From: Desulfuromonadales bacterium | GTDB lineage: Bacteria > Desulfobacterota > Desulfuromonadia > Desulfuromonadales > BM103 | DNA: 37,429 nucleotides | Assembly (NCBI GenBank): GCA_012974435.1 | Contig: JAAXQF010000468.1 | Coordinates: forward strand, 1 to 37,429 | Reading direction: 5' to 3' | Shown: positions 13,976-22,706 of the stretch, in pieces | How the letters are laid out: each line of letters opens with the position of its first letter | Numbering within the stretch: position 1 is the first letter of the stretch | The notes under the pieces: generated by a model | What the model saw: the letters and a program-made list of their open reading frames with translations, nothing else | Database searches by the model: none | What the model was told of the DNA's origin: nothing | Translations under genes and position numbers: made by a program

Positions 13976-14359
13976 TCAATCGTCAACCTGACATTGATGT
14001 TTATTCCTCATTCGAAAAACGTAGAAGTAGATGAGTAGGTTCACGGTCAGAAGAATACCCCCCAGAACCCATTGCAATGAAACCGTCAGTTGTTCGGGAT
14101 AGATTATCGAATCCAGGTAATGCTCGATGAAGCTCTCAGGATATTCCGGACTTGACGCACGTCGCCGAAAATAATTCTCCAAGGGTGTTAATGGACAGAG
14201 CCATCCAGCCCATTCAACCCACAGACCCCAGAGCATTGCCGGAATGTGAAGCCAGATCCAGAAGCTTTTGCGCAGGGCAAGCAGCCCACCAAAAAGAACA
14301 AAGAGGATGAAGATAAGGTGGAAAATCAGTGTCAGTTCGGCTGCCAGTCGGTAGCCCAT
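13976..14359 (-). CDS. DUF2784 membrane protein
   Basis: A 127-aa protein with about three to four membrane helices. It opens with LTLIFHLIFILFVLFGGLLAL, has a Trp-rich stretch (FWIWLHIPAMLWGLWVEWAGWLCPLTPLEN) and ends with a helix near 93-115. The CPLTPLEN and RRRASSPEYP...SFIEHYLD segments are typical of DUF2784, a family without assigned function. It begins 3 bp after the alpha/beta hydrolase stop, so it is the third gene of an msrA operon. Confidence 0.85.
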   Translation of the reverse strand: MGYRLAAELTLIFHLIFILFVLFGGLLALRKSFWIWLHIPAMLWGLWVEWAGWLCPLTPLENYFRRRASSPEYPESFIEHYLDSIIYPEQLTVSLQWVLGGILLTVNLLIYFYVFRMRNKHQCQVDD

Positions 14360-14362
14360 CTA

Positions 14363-15124
14363 TCACTCCTGCAATGAGTTGAGGAACTCATTGATAAGAG
14401 AAAAGTACCTCGGCCCGTTAACAAACATGATGTCGTTGTGGTTACCCTGCTCGAAAATTTCAAGCTGAACCGGACCTCCACACCATTTTGCGAGGCGTTC
14501 AGCGTGACTGACGTCGATCAACCCGTCGTGACGGGTGTGCAGAATTAACGTAGGCTTTGTGAAGTTTTCCATACTGTGCTGTGTATTCATGGCAGCCATG
14601 ACGGCTTCCTTCAATCCCTCTGCTGTTGTCCCTATCTCTTCCGGATGTAGTCTCAGTAAAAGTCTCTCCAGTGGGTCAGCTACGGCGCTCTCCAGGATCA
14701 GCCCCGCAATATCAGGAAACAGTTCTGCGGCTTTTATCGCGAAGAGCGAGCCAACGGAGCGACCAAAGATCACCAGTTTTCCGACCGGTTGACCGATTGA
14801 CTCAATCGTCTGTTTCACATCTTCAAGCATCCTGCCGAGTTGTGGGGTTCCCGTAGAGCCACCATAGCCACGGAATTCGGCGAGGAAGCAGTTGCACCCC
14901 ATGCGACCGATTAATTCCGGAAAACCATCAAGGTAGTCGGCCACAACCTCACCGTTGCCATGGAAATGTACAATGGTACGCGCTTTGGGATCTATCACAT
15001 GATAGTAGCAGGCCAGCCGTGCTGCTGGACAATCGACCCAGAATATTTCCGGCACAGAGACCTGGCGTGGGAAGAAATAGCGTTGACTGATGACTGGATG
15101 ATCAAGTAATGAAGGCTCTGACAT
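14363..15124 (-). CDS. Alpha/beta hydrolase
   Basis: A 253-aa alpha/beta hydrolase. It has an HFHGNGE oxyanion segment (about 53-59), the nucleophile elbow GRSVGS (Ser123), an acid Asp near 200 (RHDGLID) and a His near 229 (EQGNHND). This completes a Ser-Asp-His triad of the BAAT/YfhR-like type. There is no signal peptide. The substrate is unknown. ATG 15124 shares its A with the msrA stop (TGATG), which signals translational coupling. A TTG one codon upstream is less likely. The msrA context suggests stress or repair physiology, but this is inference. Confidence 0.85.
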   Translation of the reverse strand: MSEPSLLDHPVISQRYFFPRQVSVPEIFWVDCPAARLACYYHVIDPKARTIVHFHGNGEVVADYLDGFPELIGRMGCNCFLAEFRGYGGSTGTPQLGRMLEDVKQTIESIGQPVGKLVIFGRSVGSLFAIKAAELFPDIAGLILESAVADPLERLLLRLHPEEIGTTAEGLKEAVMAAMNTQHSMENFTKPTLILHTRHDGLIDVSHAERLAKWCGGPVQLEIFEQGNHNDIMFVNGPRYFSLINEFLNSLQE

Positions 15125-15669
15125 CAATCCTTGTGCTCCCAGAATTTTTTCAGGAACTGGTCGCGACCGGAGTTGTAGCGATAAGCTTTATATTGCACCG
15201 GGCTCTTCTGGTAATAAGCGTGATGGTAGTCTTCAGCGGGATAAAAAGTTTCCAGTGGAACGATCTCTATCGCCAGAGGGCTTTTAAATCGACCAGACGC
15301 GACCAAGTCCTCTTGTGACTTCTCGGCGAGTTGTTGCTGCTCCTGGTTATGATAAAAGATGGCCGGACGGTATTGAGAGCCGCGGTCGACAAACTGGCCG
15401 TCTGGGTCCGCCGGGTTGATGTTGCGCCAGAAGACGTCCAGTAATTGTGGGTAACTGACTTTTTGTGGATTGAAAGTCACCTGCAACGCCTCCGTGTGCC
15501 CGGTTGTTCCATTACAAACCTCTTCGTAGGTGGGGTTCTCCTTATGACCACCCGTGTAGCCCGGGATCGTAGAGGTTACACCCTCCAGATTATCGAATGG
15601 AGGCTGCATACACCAGAAACAGCCACCGGCGAAGGTTGCCTTGGCCAAGGTTTTAGAATCCACTGACAT
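15124..15669 (-). CDS. msrA: Peptide-methionine (S)-S-oxide reductase MsrA
   Basis: A 181-aa MsrA that repairs methionine-S-sulfoxide in oxidised proteins. The active site is GCFWCMQPPF with nucleophile Cys17. The conserved GYTGGHKENPTYEEVCNGTTGHTEALQV and DRGSQYRPAIFYH blocks are present. Many homologues have Glu after the CFWxx core (GCFWCxE). Here the position is Gln22, which may alter sulfoxide binding. No C-terminal resolving Cys is visible, so Cys20 or Cys52 may resolve the sulfenic acid. It heads the msrA-hydrolase-DUF2784 operon. Confidence 0.94.
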   Translation of the reverse strand: MSVDSKTLAKATFAGGCFWCMQPPFDNLEGVTSTIPGYTGGHKENPTYEEVCNGTTGHTEALQVTFNPQKVSYPQLLDVFWRNINPADPDGQFVDRGSQYRPAIFYHNQEQQQLAEKSQEDLVASGRFKSPLAIEIVPLETFYPAEDYHHAYYQKSPVQYKAYRYNSGRDQFLKKFWEHKD

Positions 15670-15727
15670 CTAGTTTCTCCTATGTTTTGGTGTGCCCGGA
15701 GTCTTGATTCTCCGGACATTTGGTAAA

Positions 15728-15889
15728 CTATTTTTTGGTAACCACAAGCCAGAGGGCGTGAACCATTCCGGGGACTCCGCCGAGCAGTGTTAAGACAATG
15801 TTGACCCAGAAGTGTAGAGTGAGGCCAACCTGCATGAATGCCGCAACGGGAGGGAGGAAAATAGCGAGAATAATTTTGACGATGTCCAT
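15728..15889 (-). CDS. YqaE/Pmp3-family small membrane protein, 53 aa
   Basis: Two hydrophobic segments (IVKIILAIFLPPVAAFMQVG and the second around NIVLTLLGGVPGMVHALWLVV) are joined by a short turn. The PPVAAFMQVG and LTLLGGVPGMVHALW signatures are those of the YqaE/Pmp3 (UPF0057) family, linked to membrane potential and cation stress in other organisms. ATG 15889 has an AAGGA site about 10 nt upstream. It stands alone upstream of the msrA operon on the same strand and may be transcribed with it. Confidence 0.82.
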   Translation of the reverse strand: MDIVKIILAIFLPPVAAFMQVGLTLHFWVNIVLTLLGGVPGMVHALWLVVTKK

Positions 15890-16235
15890 GGCAATACATC
15901 CTTGATGTTAATGATTGCTGGTTATTATAACAGGTTGCCGATGATCATAAAGAGTTAGTGTGGAATCTGCAGATCAATAGATTGTCTGATGTGTGAATGT
16001 TCCAGTGTTGTGACACATGATGTGACAATATTGAGATCTGGCACAGTGGCGTTATTTTCTAGAGAGTGTCTTTGTCTTTTTGTCTATTTGCATCATCTTT
16101 GACGGATGACAAGGTTTGAGCTGCTGAGAGTCTTTCCGTGTTTTTTTTGAATAAATCAGGATATTTGAAGCGGTTTTGCGGTATACTCTACAAAATTTGT
16201 TTTATATTAGCCCTTTAAGGTGTCCGTGGAATCGT
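15890..16235. other. Gene-free intergenic stretch with direct repeats
   Basis: This 346-bp AT-rich region between divergent genes holds no credible ORF. TGTGACA occurs twice (16009-16015 and 16021-16027), 12 bp apart. A TATACT hexamer with an upstream TG near 16184-16189 could be a -10 element for the plus-strand gene at 16236, but no matching -35 is evident. Confidence 0.4.
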
Positions 16236-17057
16236 ATGTTTAAAATAACAACAAGTATTGCTTCTATCATTAGTCTTTTTCTCTGTTTGTTCAGTGTTCC
16301 CTCTATTGCTCAGCCGGCTGACAACACTCTTGTCACGTTAGATTCTCTGGACCCGGCGGTTACCTCAGTTCTCGGCAGTGAAGACAGCCTCTACGTTATG
16401 GTTCGATATGAGAGCGAAGTTCCGCTTCGTTTTCAGGCGATCGGCATGCACTCCGGGCTCCCTCTCGAAGTCGGGGCCATTAAAAACCCCGCGGCCCTGC
16501 ACGCTCCCGGCAATGGCGAGGCACTGGTCTGGGTCAGTTATACCAACCCGACCCGGGTGGATGCTGTCGGCGTGATTGTCATGGATGAGAAATGGCAAAA
16601 ACTTTACACGCTCACGAAAGCCGCCGAGATGAAGTGGCAGGGCTTCTCTGCTGACCAGCCGAGGACGTCTGCAAAGTGGGTCGATACGTTGCTCCGTGCC
16701 GAGCAGCGTAAGATCGATTATTTCTACGATCCCTCGCCCAATAAATACGGCATGCTCTATGACGTTGTGTTTTTCCTGACCATGATTTCGATCCCTGCAT
16801 ATATTTTATTACAACTGTATATGTTGTGGCGTTATCAGTATCGTTGGCGAGAACTTGCCATGATACCTATCTTTCCTTACCTGATCCTGGCGTTCTATAT
16901 GCTTGTCGGATTGGAGATTGATGAATCGTTAAAGGTGACCTTCCTGTTCCGCTACACCTCGCTGGCGTTTCTTTACCTTTTTGTCTTGTTGTTGGCGAAA
17001 CGCTTCTGGCAGGATAAGCTGGGGCCACCAAAGTTATACAAGCCTCCAAAAGCTTGA
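16236..17057 (+). CDS. Conserved-looking exported membrane protein of unknown function
   Basis: A 273-aa protein. The N-terminal signal helix (IASIISLFLCLFSVPSIA) precedes a periplasmic beta-rich domain (about 28-170). Three membrane helices follow (about 177-195, 208-228 and 236-258), with a short basic C-terminus. The periplasmic part ends with an amphipathic DTLLRAEQRKIDYFYDPSPNKYG segment just before the first helix. No catalytic motif was recognised. ATG 16236 gives a proper signal peptide; the longer frame from 16176 would add 20 polar residues. It is a single gene between an intergenic gap and a strong terminator. Confidence 0.75.
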   Translation: MFKITTSIASIISLFLCLFSVPSIAQPADNTLVTLDSLDPAVTSVLGSEDSLYVMVRYESEVPLRFQAIGMHSGLPLEVGAIKNPAALHAPGNGEALVWVSYTNPTRVDAVGVIVMDEKWQKLYTLTKAAEMKWQGFSADQPRTSAKWVDTLLRAEQRKIDYFYDPSPNKYGMLYDVVFFLTMISIPAYILLQLYMLWRYQYRWRELAMIPIFPYLILAFYMLVGLEIDESLKVTFLFRYTSLAFLYLFVLLLAKRFWQDKLGPPKLYKPPKA

Positions 17058-17065
17058 CAAGTCTT

Positions 17066-17098
17066 GGGCCATCCTTCTTAGAAGGCTGGCCCTTTTTT
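17066..17098 (+). terminator. Intrinsic terminator
   Basis: The stem GGGCCA-t-CCTTC pairs with GAAGG-c-TGGCCC and is followed by TTTTTT. It lies 9 bp past the stop of the membrane protein gene. The convergent cbb3 assembly operon ends at 17141 on the other strand. Confidence 0.88.
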
Positions 17099-17140
17099 AT
17101 GACGATCTATTCACGCTTTGATGCTGCTATTGCTGAAGTA

Positions 17141-17821
17141 TCAGGAAAACCAACCCATCATGCGCATATGCTTGATCAGGTTGATGACGCCCATGCCCGC
17201 TACGACCAGCCCTGCTATTCTTAGCATCCAGGTCCGTGCCCGCCCACTCAACCAGTGAGCGGCACCACCGAATAGTAGGAGGGAAGGGGCAGTCCCAAGG
17301 CCGAAGGCAAACAACATTAAAGCACCGGTCGCAACACTCGCGCTTTGAGCGGCTGTAATCGCCACCGCATAGAGATAGCCACAAGGGATAAAGCCGAAGA
17401 GAAGTCCCAGAGGGAGTGCTGAAATTGCCGGAGGTAGACGACGAAGGCCAGCTACGGCAAGCGTCATTGCTTTCATCGGTCCGGGGAAGTCGAGCTTGGA
17501 GACACTCAGCCAGGTAAACAGCCCTGCTGTACCGAGACCAACCAGGATGACGAAGACGTCAGATCCAATCAGCAGGGATCTTGTCACCATTTTGAAGCGA
17601 TCGGTATAAGCCAGAGCAGAGCCAAGCCAGCCAACCACAGCGCCGATAAACGTGTAGGTGCTGATTCTTCCGAGGTTATAGAGCAGATGAAAAAACCAGC
17701 CACCTTGGCGTCCCGCATCTGACAACGACAGGGCGCTGACCAGGCCTCCGCACATGCCTATACAGTGGCCCGTGCCAAGCAGGCCCGTTACAAAGGCCAT
17801 GTAAATGAGCGAGTCACTCAT
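17141..17821 (-). CDS. TauE/SafE-like (UreH/DsbD-type) membrane protein of the cbb3 cluster
   Basis: A 226-aa protein with about six membrane helices. It has the GTGHCIGMCGGLVSAL motif in the first helix and LLFGFIPCGYLYAVA in the second half, each carrying Cys/Met residues suited to thiol or copper chemistry. Genes of this type often end cbb3 oxidase assembly clusters and are thought to help with copper or heme-thiol maturation. That role is inferred from context. Its ATG overlaps the stop of the preceding FixH/YtkA-like gene by 4 nt, so the two are translationally coupled. Confidence 0.83.
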   Translation of the reverse strand: MSDSLIYMAFVTGLLGTGHCIGMCGGLVSALSLSDAGRQGGWFFHLLYNLGRISTYTFIGAVVGWLGSALAYTDRFKMVTRSLLIGSDVFVILVGLGTAGLFTWLSVSKLDFPGPMKAMTLAVAGLRRLPPAISALPLGLLFGFIPCGYLYAVAITAAQSASVATGALMLFAFGLGTAPSLLLFGGAAHWLSGRARTWMLRIAGLVVAGMGVINLIKHMRMMGWFS

Positions 17822-18237
17822 TTCATGATGACCATTTCGATGTCAAAAATAATCTTTTCTGTTCCACTTTCTGAATGATTGACTTCAACATTGACCTGCC
17901 AGGCTCCCGCCATAGTAAAGATCGCCGCGCCACGGTAAGCGTTGTCTTTCCACACGGCTTTCGGATTGTTGGGCGGCATCGGCATGAAGGGCATGGTAAG
18001 GTCCAGAGCCAGCTCGGCATCTTCGATCATTTCACCGGCTTTACTCTTCAGTTCAATCGTAAAAGGGATTTCAATCATGGCCTGGAGCGGGCCGCTGGCG
18101 AAAATGATGACAGCTTTGCCGCCATCGGCCATTTCGGTTTCAATAGGTGTCACAGCAGCCGTTGCACCGATGACCGTGCAGCAGAGCAGGATCAGGGTGA
18201 TGATCTGGACTCTGACGATAATCAGACTATTCTTCAT
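17818..18237 (-). CDS. FixH/YtkA-like periplasmic protein
   Basis: A 139-aa protein with an N-terminal membrane or signal helix (VRVQIITLILLCCTVIGATAA) and one Ig-like domain. The pattern is ASGPLQAMIEIPFTIELKS, then LDLTMPFMPMPPNNPKAVW, then GAAIFTMAGAWQVNVEV, which fits YtkA/FixH-type domains. The Met-rich MPFMPMPP loop may bind copper. ATG 18237 follows AAGGAG. The longer frame to 18351 lies inside ccoS. It overlaps ccoS by 11 nt and the TauE/SafE-like gene by 4 nt. It is the second FixH-related protein in this cluster. Confidence 0.82.
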   Translation of the reverse strand: MKNSLIIVRVQIITLILLCCTVIGATAAVTPIETEMADGGKAVIIFASGPLQAMIEIPFTIELKSKAGEMIEDAELALDLTMPFMPMPPNNPKAVWKDNAYRGAAIFTMAGAWQVNVEVNHSESGTEKIIFDIEMVIMK

Positions 18238-18403
18238 GTTTCTCTCCTTGGGAGTCCTGATCGTCTTCGTCATCCAGCATACGATACTTGGGACCTTCGA
18301 TATCATCAAAGTCACCGCGCTTGACTGTCCAGATAAAGAACAGCCATGCACCTGTTCCGATGCAGAGTGAGAGGATGATCAGGATAATAATTGATTTCAA
18401 CAT
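18227..18403 (-). CDS. ccoS: cbb3 oxidase assembly protein CcoS
   Basis: A 58-aa protein with one membrane helix (IIILIILSLCIGTGAWLFFIW) and the diagnostic CcoS tail VKRGDFDDIEGPKYRMLDD. CcoS is required for heme and copper insertion during cbb3 oxidase maturation. It starts 22 bp after the ccoI stop and overlaps the next gene. It has no good ribosome site, so translational coupling is likely. Confidence 0.93.
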   Translation of the reverse strand: MLKSIIILIILSLCIGTGAWLFFIWTVKRGDFDDIEGPKYRMLDDEDDQDSQGEKHEE

Positions 18404-18424
18404 TGGAGGATATTAATCGCTCGC

Positions 18425-20857
18425 TCAGGCTTTGGCAACTGAAAAAGTGCGACGAATCACTCGACCGAGTCGCAGTGAATTGCTGACCACGATTACCGAA
18501 CTGCTGGCCATGGTCAGCGCTGCCCAGACCGGTGCCAGGTTACCGCTGGCTGCCAGAGGAATGGTGATCAGGTTATAGGCGAAAGCCCAGAAGAGGTTCT
18601 GTTTGATCACCAGCAGGGTTTTTCGCGCGATGTAGATCGCTTCGAACAGACGTCCGAGGTTGGCCCTTGTGAGAACCAGGTCAGAGGTCTCCAGTGCGAT
18701 GTCGGTTCCACCGGCCATGGTACAGCCGACGTCAGCCAATGAGAGGGCCGGTGCGTCATTGATGCCATCACCAACCATCATGATTTTTTCTCCGGCTTTC
18801 TGATGGGTACGAATCCATTCGGCTTTGTCAGCAGGGTTGAGGTTGGTGTGAAAGTCGGAGATGGACAGTTTGCTGCTAACCTCCTGTGCCGTTGCGAGGC
18901 GATCCCCAGTCAGCAGGACGGTTCTCAGACCTATTTGTTGGAGTTGTTCTACTGCAGAGGCAGCTTCTTCACGCATGGGGTCCACTATCAGCAGAGTCCC
19001 CATCCAGAGCCCTGCAAGGCTTACATAAACTTCCGTCAGCGACCCTGATGCAACCTCCGGAATCTCAACGTTACACTCCTCAAGGAAGGCGAGGCTGCCG
19101 ACCAGGATCTCTCCTTCCAAACTCACCATACGCAGGCCACGACCCGGGACAGTTTCGACCGAACTCGTTGTGCCTATGTGAATTCCGGCTGCCTTTGCCC
19201 GGTCGATAATGCCGCGGGCGATCGGGTGGCTAGAGCCGTTTTCGACCTGACTGGCGATTCTCAAGAGAGACTCTTCGCTTTGACCGGGGGCGGGAATGAT
19301 CTTCTCAACGGTCGGCTTGCCGAGGGTCAGGGTCCCGGTTTTATCGAAAGCAATTGTGCCGATCCTGGCGGTCATCTCCAGAATGTCTCCACCGCGGAAA
19401 AGAATACCACGGGTTGCGGCATTCCCGGATGCCACCAGGACGGCGGTCGGTGTGGCAAGACCGAGTGCGCAGGGGCAGGCAACAATAAGAACTGAGACAG
19501 CGTTGAGAAGTGCCGCTGTGGATTGGACATCATTCAAGAACCAGAACAACCAGGTCCCTGCAGCGGTCAAGGTGACGAAAGGGACAAAGAGTGTGGCAAC
19601 CTTGTCCGCCAACGATTGTATAGGCGCCTTGCGGTTTTGCGCTTCTTCAACCATGAGCGCCATGCGGGCGATGAAAGATTCAGCTGCAACCCTTTCCACC
19701 TGCAGCTGGATTGAGGAAGAGAGATTCAGTGTCCCGGCGAGTACGGTGTCGCCCTGCTGTCTTAGCACCGGCATCGGTTCACCGCTGATGGTTGCTTCAT
19801 CAAGCTCTGTCTTGCCCTCGTGAATCTTGCCGTCAACGGGAATGCGCTCGCCGGGACGGATCAAGATCAGATCGCCAAGCTTGAGACTCGTGCTGGCGAC
19901 AACCTGAATATCCTCACCTGTCATGAGATTGGCGGATTCAGGGGCCAGTTGCAGAAGCTTGTCAATACCGGAGATAGAACGGTTACGGGCTGAGCCTTCA
20001 AAAAGCCGACCGAGCAGGATCAAGGTGATAATCATGGCGGCCGTGTCAAAATAGACTTCACCGCCGGCGAGCATGGAGTAAATGCTATAGCTGTAAGCTG
20101 TCGTGACACCGAGGGTGATCAAGAGATCCATGCTCGGTGCTTTGTTCCTGATACTACGCCATGCGCCGGCAAAAAACGGCCACCCGGAGTAGAAGACAAC
20201 GGGTGTGGCGACCGCTGCGGCAAAGTATTGAATCGTCTCACGGATTGACGGGTCGATGCCGTGGAAGTAGCCACCGTAAAGCGCGAAAGAGAATCCCATG
20301 ACCTGCATGGAGAGGAAGGCGGCTGTGCCGAAGCGGATCAGAAGTGAGCGCTGTTCTTTTGCGGCCGCTCGCTGTGCTGCTCCAGACGTGTAAGGGTGGG
20401 GCAGGTAGCCAAGACGGCTGATGTTGGTGAAAATTTCTTTCGGGGTTGTCTCTTTTGGGTTGAACCTGATTTGCGCACGATGGGTTCCGTAATTGACTCT
20501 GATTGTCTCGACGCCCTGAATCTTATCGATCAGTTTTTCCAGTAACCAGATGCAGGAAGCACAACGAATGCCTTCAATAATCAGGGATATCTCGGCAGAT
20601 GTTTCGTTGCGGGTGACGACGTGTCCGGCGAGAAGGGCTTCATCGAAAGCTGTATCAAAAGCCCCTTCCGGAACACCTTCCTGATGCCAGTCTCTCTGCT
20701 GGTAAAATTTGCCGAGACCAGCGCCATTGATGACCCTGTAAACTCCCTGGCAGCCGTGACAACAAAAATGCAGCTCTTTGCCGTCAATTTCGTCAACGAC
20801 CAGGTCCCCTTGAGGGATTGGCAGCTTGCAGTGAATGCATGTGTCGGCTGTGACCAT
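18425..20857 (-). CDS. ccoI: Copper-transporting P1B-type ATPase CcoI
   Basis: An 810-aa P-type ATPase. It begins with a Cys-rich metal-binding module (C7, C10, then FCCHGC at 31-36). A heavy-metal-associated domain follows with GIRCASC (C99, C102). The core has actuator ISGEP (358-361), membrane metal site CPC (461-463), phosphorylation motif DKTGT (505-509) and GDGINDAP. The fused N-terminal module is typical of CcoI/FixI, which moves copper across the inner membrane for CuB assembly of the cbb3 oxidase. ATG 20857 starts 5 bp after the ccoH stop. The longer frame to 20917 overlaps ccoH and lacks support. Confidence 0.95.
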   Translation of the reverse strand: MVTADTCIHCKLPIPQGDLVVDEIDGKELHFCCHGCQGVYRVINGAGLGKFYQQRDWHQEGVPEGAFDTAFDEALLAGHVVTRNETSAEISLIIEGIRCASCIWLLEKLIDKIQGVETIRVNYGTHRAQIRFNPKETTPKEIFTNISRLGYLPHPYTSGAAQRAAAKEQRSLLIRFGTAAFLSMQVMGFSFALYGGYFHGIDPSIRETIQYFAAAVATPVVFYSGWPFFAGAWRSIRNKAPSMDLLITLGVTTAYSYSIYSMLAGGEVYFDTAAMIITLILLGRLFEGSARNRSISGIDKLLQLAPESANLMTGEDIQVVASTSLKLGDLILIRPGERIPVDGKIHEGKTELDEATISGEPMPVLRQQGDTVLAGTLNLSSSIQLQVERVAAESFIARMALMVEEAQNRKAPIQSLADKVATLFVPFVTLTAAGTWLFWFLNDVQSTAALLNAVSVLIVACPCALGLATPTAVLVASGNAATRGILFRGGDILEMTARIGTIAFDKTGTLTLGKPTVEKIIPAPGQSEESLLRIASQVENGSSHPIARGIIDRAKAAGIHIGTTSSVETVPGRGLRMVSLEGEILVGSLAFLEECNVEIPEVASGSLTEVYVSLAGLWMGTLLIVDPMREEAASAVEQLQQIGLRTVLLTGDRLATAQEVSSKLSISDFHTNLNPADKAEWIRTHQKAGEKIMMVGDGINDAPALSLADVGCTMAGGTDIALETSDLVLTRANLGRLFEAIYIARKTLLVIKQNLFWAFAYNLITIPLAASGNLAPVWAALTMASSSVIVVSNSLRLGRVIRRTFSVAKA

Positions 20858-20861
20858 AAGT

Positions 20862-21314
20862 TTACAGATTGAGAAGCAGTTGTCTGTTAATACGTGCGCC
20901 CTTGTGCTCGAATTCAAGTCGTGCGTTCATTTCACCCGTCATACCGGCAGTCAGGTTGAAAATATAAACCCCTGGTTCAGTCTCTTGTAAAGGCAGCTGT
21001 TTGCTCGATGTTGACCCGGCCAGGTAGAGAAAAATATCACCGTTGGCTGTTGCTACCGGCTTGCCCTCTTTATCCCTTAAACGAAATTCGAGGGTGCGCC
21101 CGATCAGTTCTGTTTCAACCTTCCAGCCAAGCACCGCTGCGGCTCTTTTTTCCAGTACGGTTGAACTGTACTTCAGGCCTTTGCTGTAATAGTCGGCGTC
21201 GGTGACCTCTGGCCCCGCGTCAATGGCCCGCATGGCCGACCAGACGGAAAAGCCGAGAAAGCAGCTGATCAGGAGAATTATGAAGAGCGGGTAGGAGTTC
21301 TTCTTTAGAGTCAT
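20862..21314 (-). CDS. ccoH: cbb3 oxidase assembly protein CcoH/FixH
   Basis: A 150-aa protein with one N-terminal membrane helix (YPLFIILLISCFLGFSVW) followed by the FixH signature VTDADYYSKGLKY and a periplasmic beta domain. CcoH stays bound to CcoI or to the oxidase during assembly. It lies 8 bp after ccoG and 4 bp before ccoI, in the standard ccoGHIS order. Confidence 0.92.
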   Translation of the reverse strand: MTLKKNSYPLFIILLISCFLGFSVWSAMRAIDAGPEVTDADYYSKGLKYSSTVLEKRAAAVLGWKVETELIGRTLEFRLRDKEGKPVATANGDIFLYLAGSTSSKQLPLQETEPGVYIFNLTAGMTGEMNARLEFEHKGARINRQLLLNL

Positions 21315-21322
21315 TACGCTGA

Positions 21323-22576
21323 TTATTCCTCGATGAAAGCCTGGCTGACAGCCATTTCTTTTCCGTTTTGATCTAATAGAATGAATTCTACATCTAATCG
21401 GGTTTTGGGAACAGCTGTTACCAGTACAAAGTCAACACGCAGGTTCTTACCTGCCTGCATCTTGAGTTGACTGGTCCGCCCCTTTAGAGACAATGCCGTT
21501 CCACTCTCTGCCTGTCTTGCTTTGATATCGTAGGTCGCCGGGCTGTTGCTGCGATTGTTGACCCAGGCATTGAAAAAGGTGGCGCGCTTGCCATCTTTCA
21601 GGGCTCGACTTGAAGCCATATGTGAGACAGATATTTTGAGCGAGGCCTCTGGACGCTGATGGGCGGCAAAGAAGAGTATTGCCACAAGCGCCAGGGTGAC
21701 CATGCTTAAAAGCAGGGTGCGCAGGTTTAACAGGGCTTTTGCGCCTTTGCCCTCGGTACCAAAGGTATAGCTGATCAGACCCGGCTGATTGCGTTTGTTC
21801 ATGACCCGACGGCAGGCGTCAAGGCAGCGCCCGCAGTTAATACATTCAACCTGATAGCCATCACGAATGTCAATCTGCATAGGACAGACCCGTACGCAGG
21901 AATTGCATTTGATGCAACGCGCCAGTTCAGCCGATGGCAGGTGCAGGGCCAGGGTCGACTTGTCAGCGAGGACTGTCTGGAAGCGACCGTAGGGGCAGAA
22001 TTCACTGCACATCAGACGTCGGATCAGCGCCAGATCCAGATAGATGATCATTGCAACAGTTAAAAGGCATATCCAGGTGGCATAATGAAACTCCAGTGCC
22101 GCCAGCTTGGCAAAGAAGTCAAATGGCTTGATAAAGTACCAGAGCAGGTTCGACGAAACGAGGAAAGCCAGGGCAAGGTAGAAAGAGTGCAGGGCAAGCT
22201 TTTTGCCGAAACCTTTTTCGCCTTGTCCTTTCTTTCCATGCAAGCCCAGTCGTGTCGCAAACCATTCTGCCAGGTCCGTCAAGGTTGTTTGCGGGCAAAA
22301 CCATCCGCACCAGACTCTGCCCAGCAACATGGTGGTCAGAAGAAAGCCGAGAGTCATTGCCAGGCTGAAAATCAAGACTAAATAAAGCTCCTCAATGCGG
22401 AGCGTTTGGCCGAAAAAATAGATGCTCAGTTCTGGGATATCTACACGAAGTAAGCTGTTGCCTGCGATCTGTACCCAGGGGGTCAGCAGCAATAACAGAG
22501 TCGTGGCCCACTGACAGCGGCGACGCCAAGGTGATAGCAATCTGAGTTGTGTCTGGTGGCTGGTTTTTTCTGACAT
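21323..22576 (-). CDS. ccoG: cbb3 accessory iron-sulfur protein CcoG (RdxA/FixG)
   Basis: A 417-aa membrane protein. N-terminal helices carry the GRVWCGWFCPQT motif. A SEFCPYGRFQ segment is followed by a dicluster ferredoxin domain (CIKCNSCVRVCP and CINCGRCLDAC). Another helix (about 287-305) leads to a C-terminal Ig-like domain. CcoG is proposed to reduce Cu(II) for cbb3 assembly. It opens the ccoGHIS operon, 130 bp after the ccoP stop and just beyond a terminator. The DNA before its ATG is C-rich and shows no Shine-Dalgarno sequence. Confidence 0.94.
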   Translation of the reverse strand: MSEKTSHQTQLRLLSPWRRRCQWATTLLLLLTPWVQIAGNSLLRVDIPELSIYFFGQTLRIEELYLVLIFSLAMTLGFLLTTMLLGRVWCGWFCPQTTLTDLAEWFATRLGLHGKKGQGEKGFGKKLALHSFYLALAFLVSSNLLWYFIKPFDFFAKLAALEFHYATWICLLTVAMIIYLDLALIRRLMCSEFCPYGRFQTVLADKSTLALHLPSAELARCIKCNSCVRVCPMQIDIRDGYQVECINCGRCLDACRRVMNKRNQPGLISYTFGTEGKGAKALLNLRTLLLSMVTLALVAILFFAAHQRPEASLKISVSHMASSRALKDGKRATFFNAWVNNRSNSPATYDIKARQAESGTALSLKGRTSQLKMQAGKNLRVDFVLVTAVPKTRLDVEFILLDQNGKEMAVSQAFIEE

Positions 22577-22669
22577 TGAGGGGCTTGTCCCGGGGGCTCG
22601 TGGGGTGTCCCCGGAGTTGCAAAGCTAGGAGCGGGTCCTTCGCTAGGGGAATCGGTTCTGAAAAACAAA

Positions 22670-22699
22670 AAGCGGCAGAAGATCTCCCCTCTGCCGCTT
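22670..22699 (-). terminator. Terminator between ccoNOQP and ccoGHIS
   Basis: The perfect stem AGCGGCAGA/TCTGCCGCT (22671-22679 and 22690-22698) is followed on the minus strand by TTTTTGTTTTT. It lies 7 bp beyond the ccoP stop, so structural and assembly genes can be expressed at different levels. Confidence 0.88.
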
Positions 22700-22706
22700 A
22701 TAAGTT

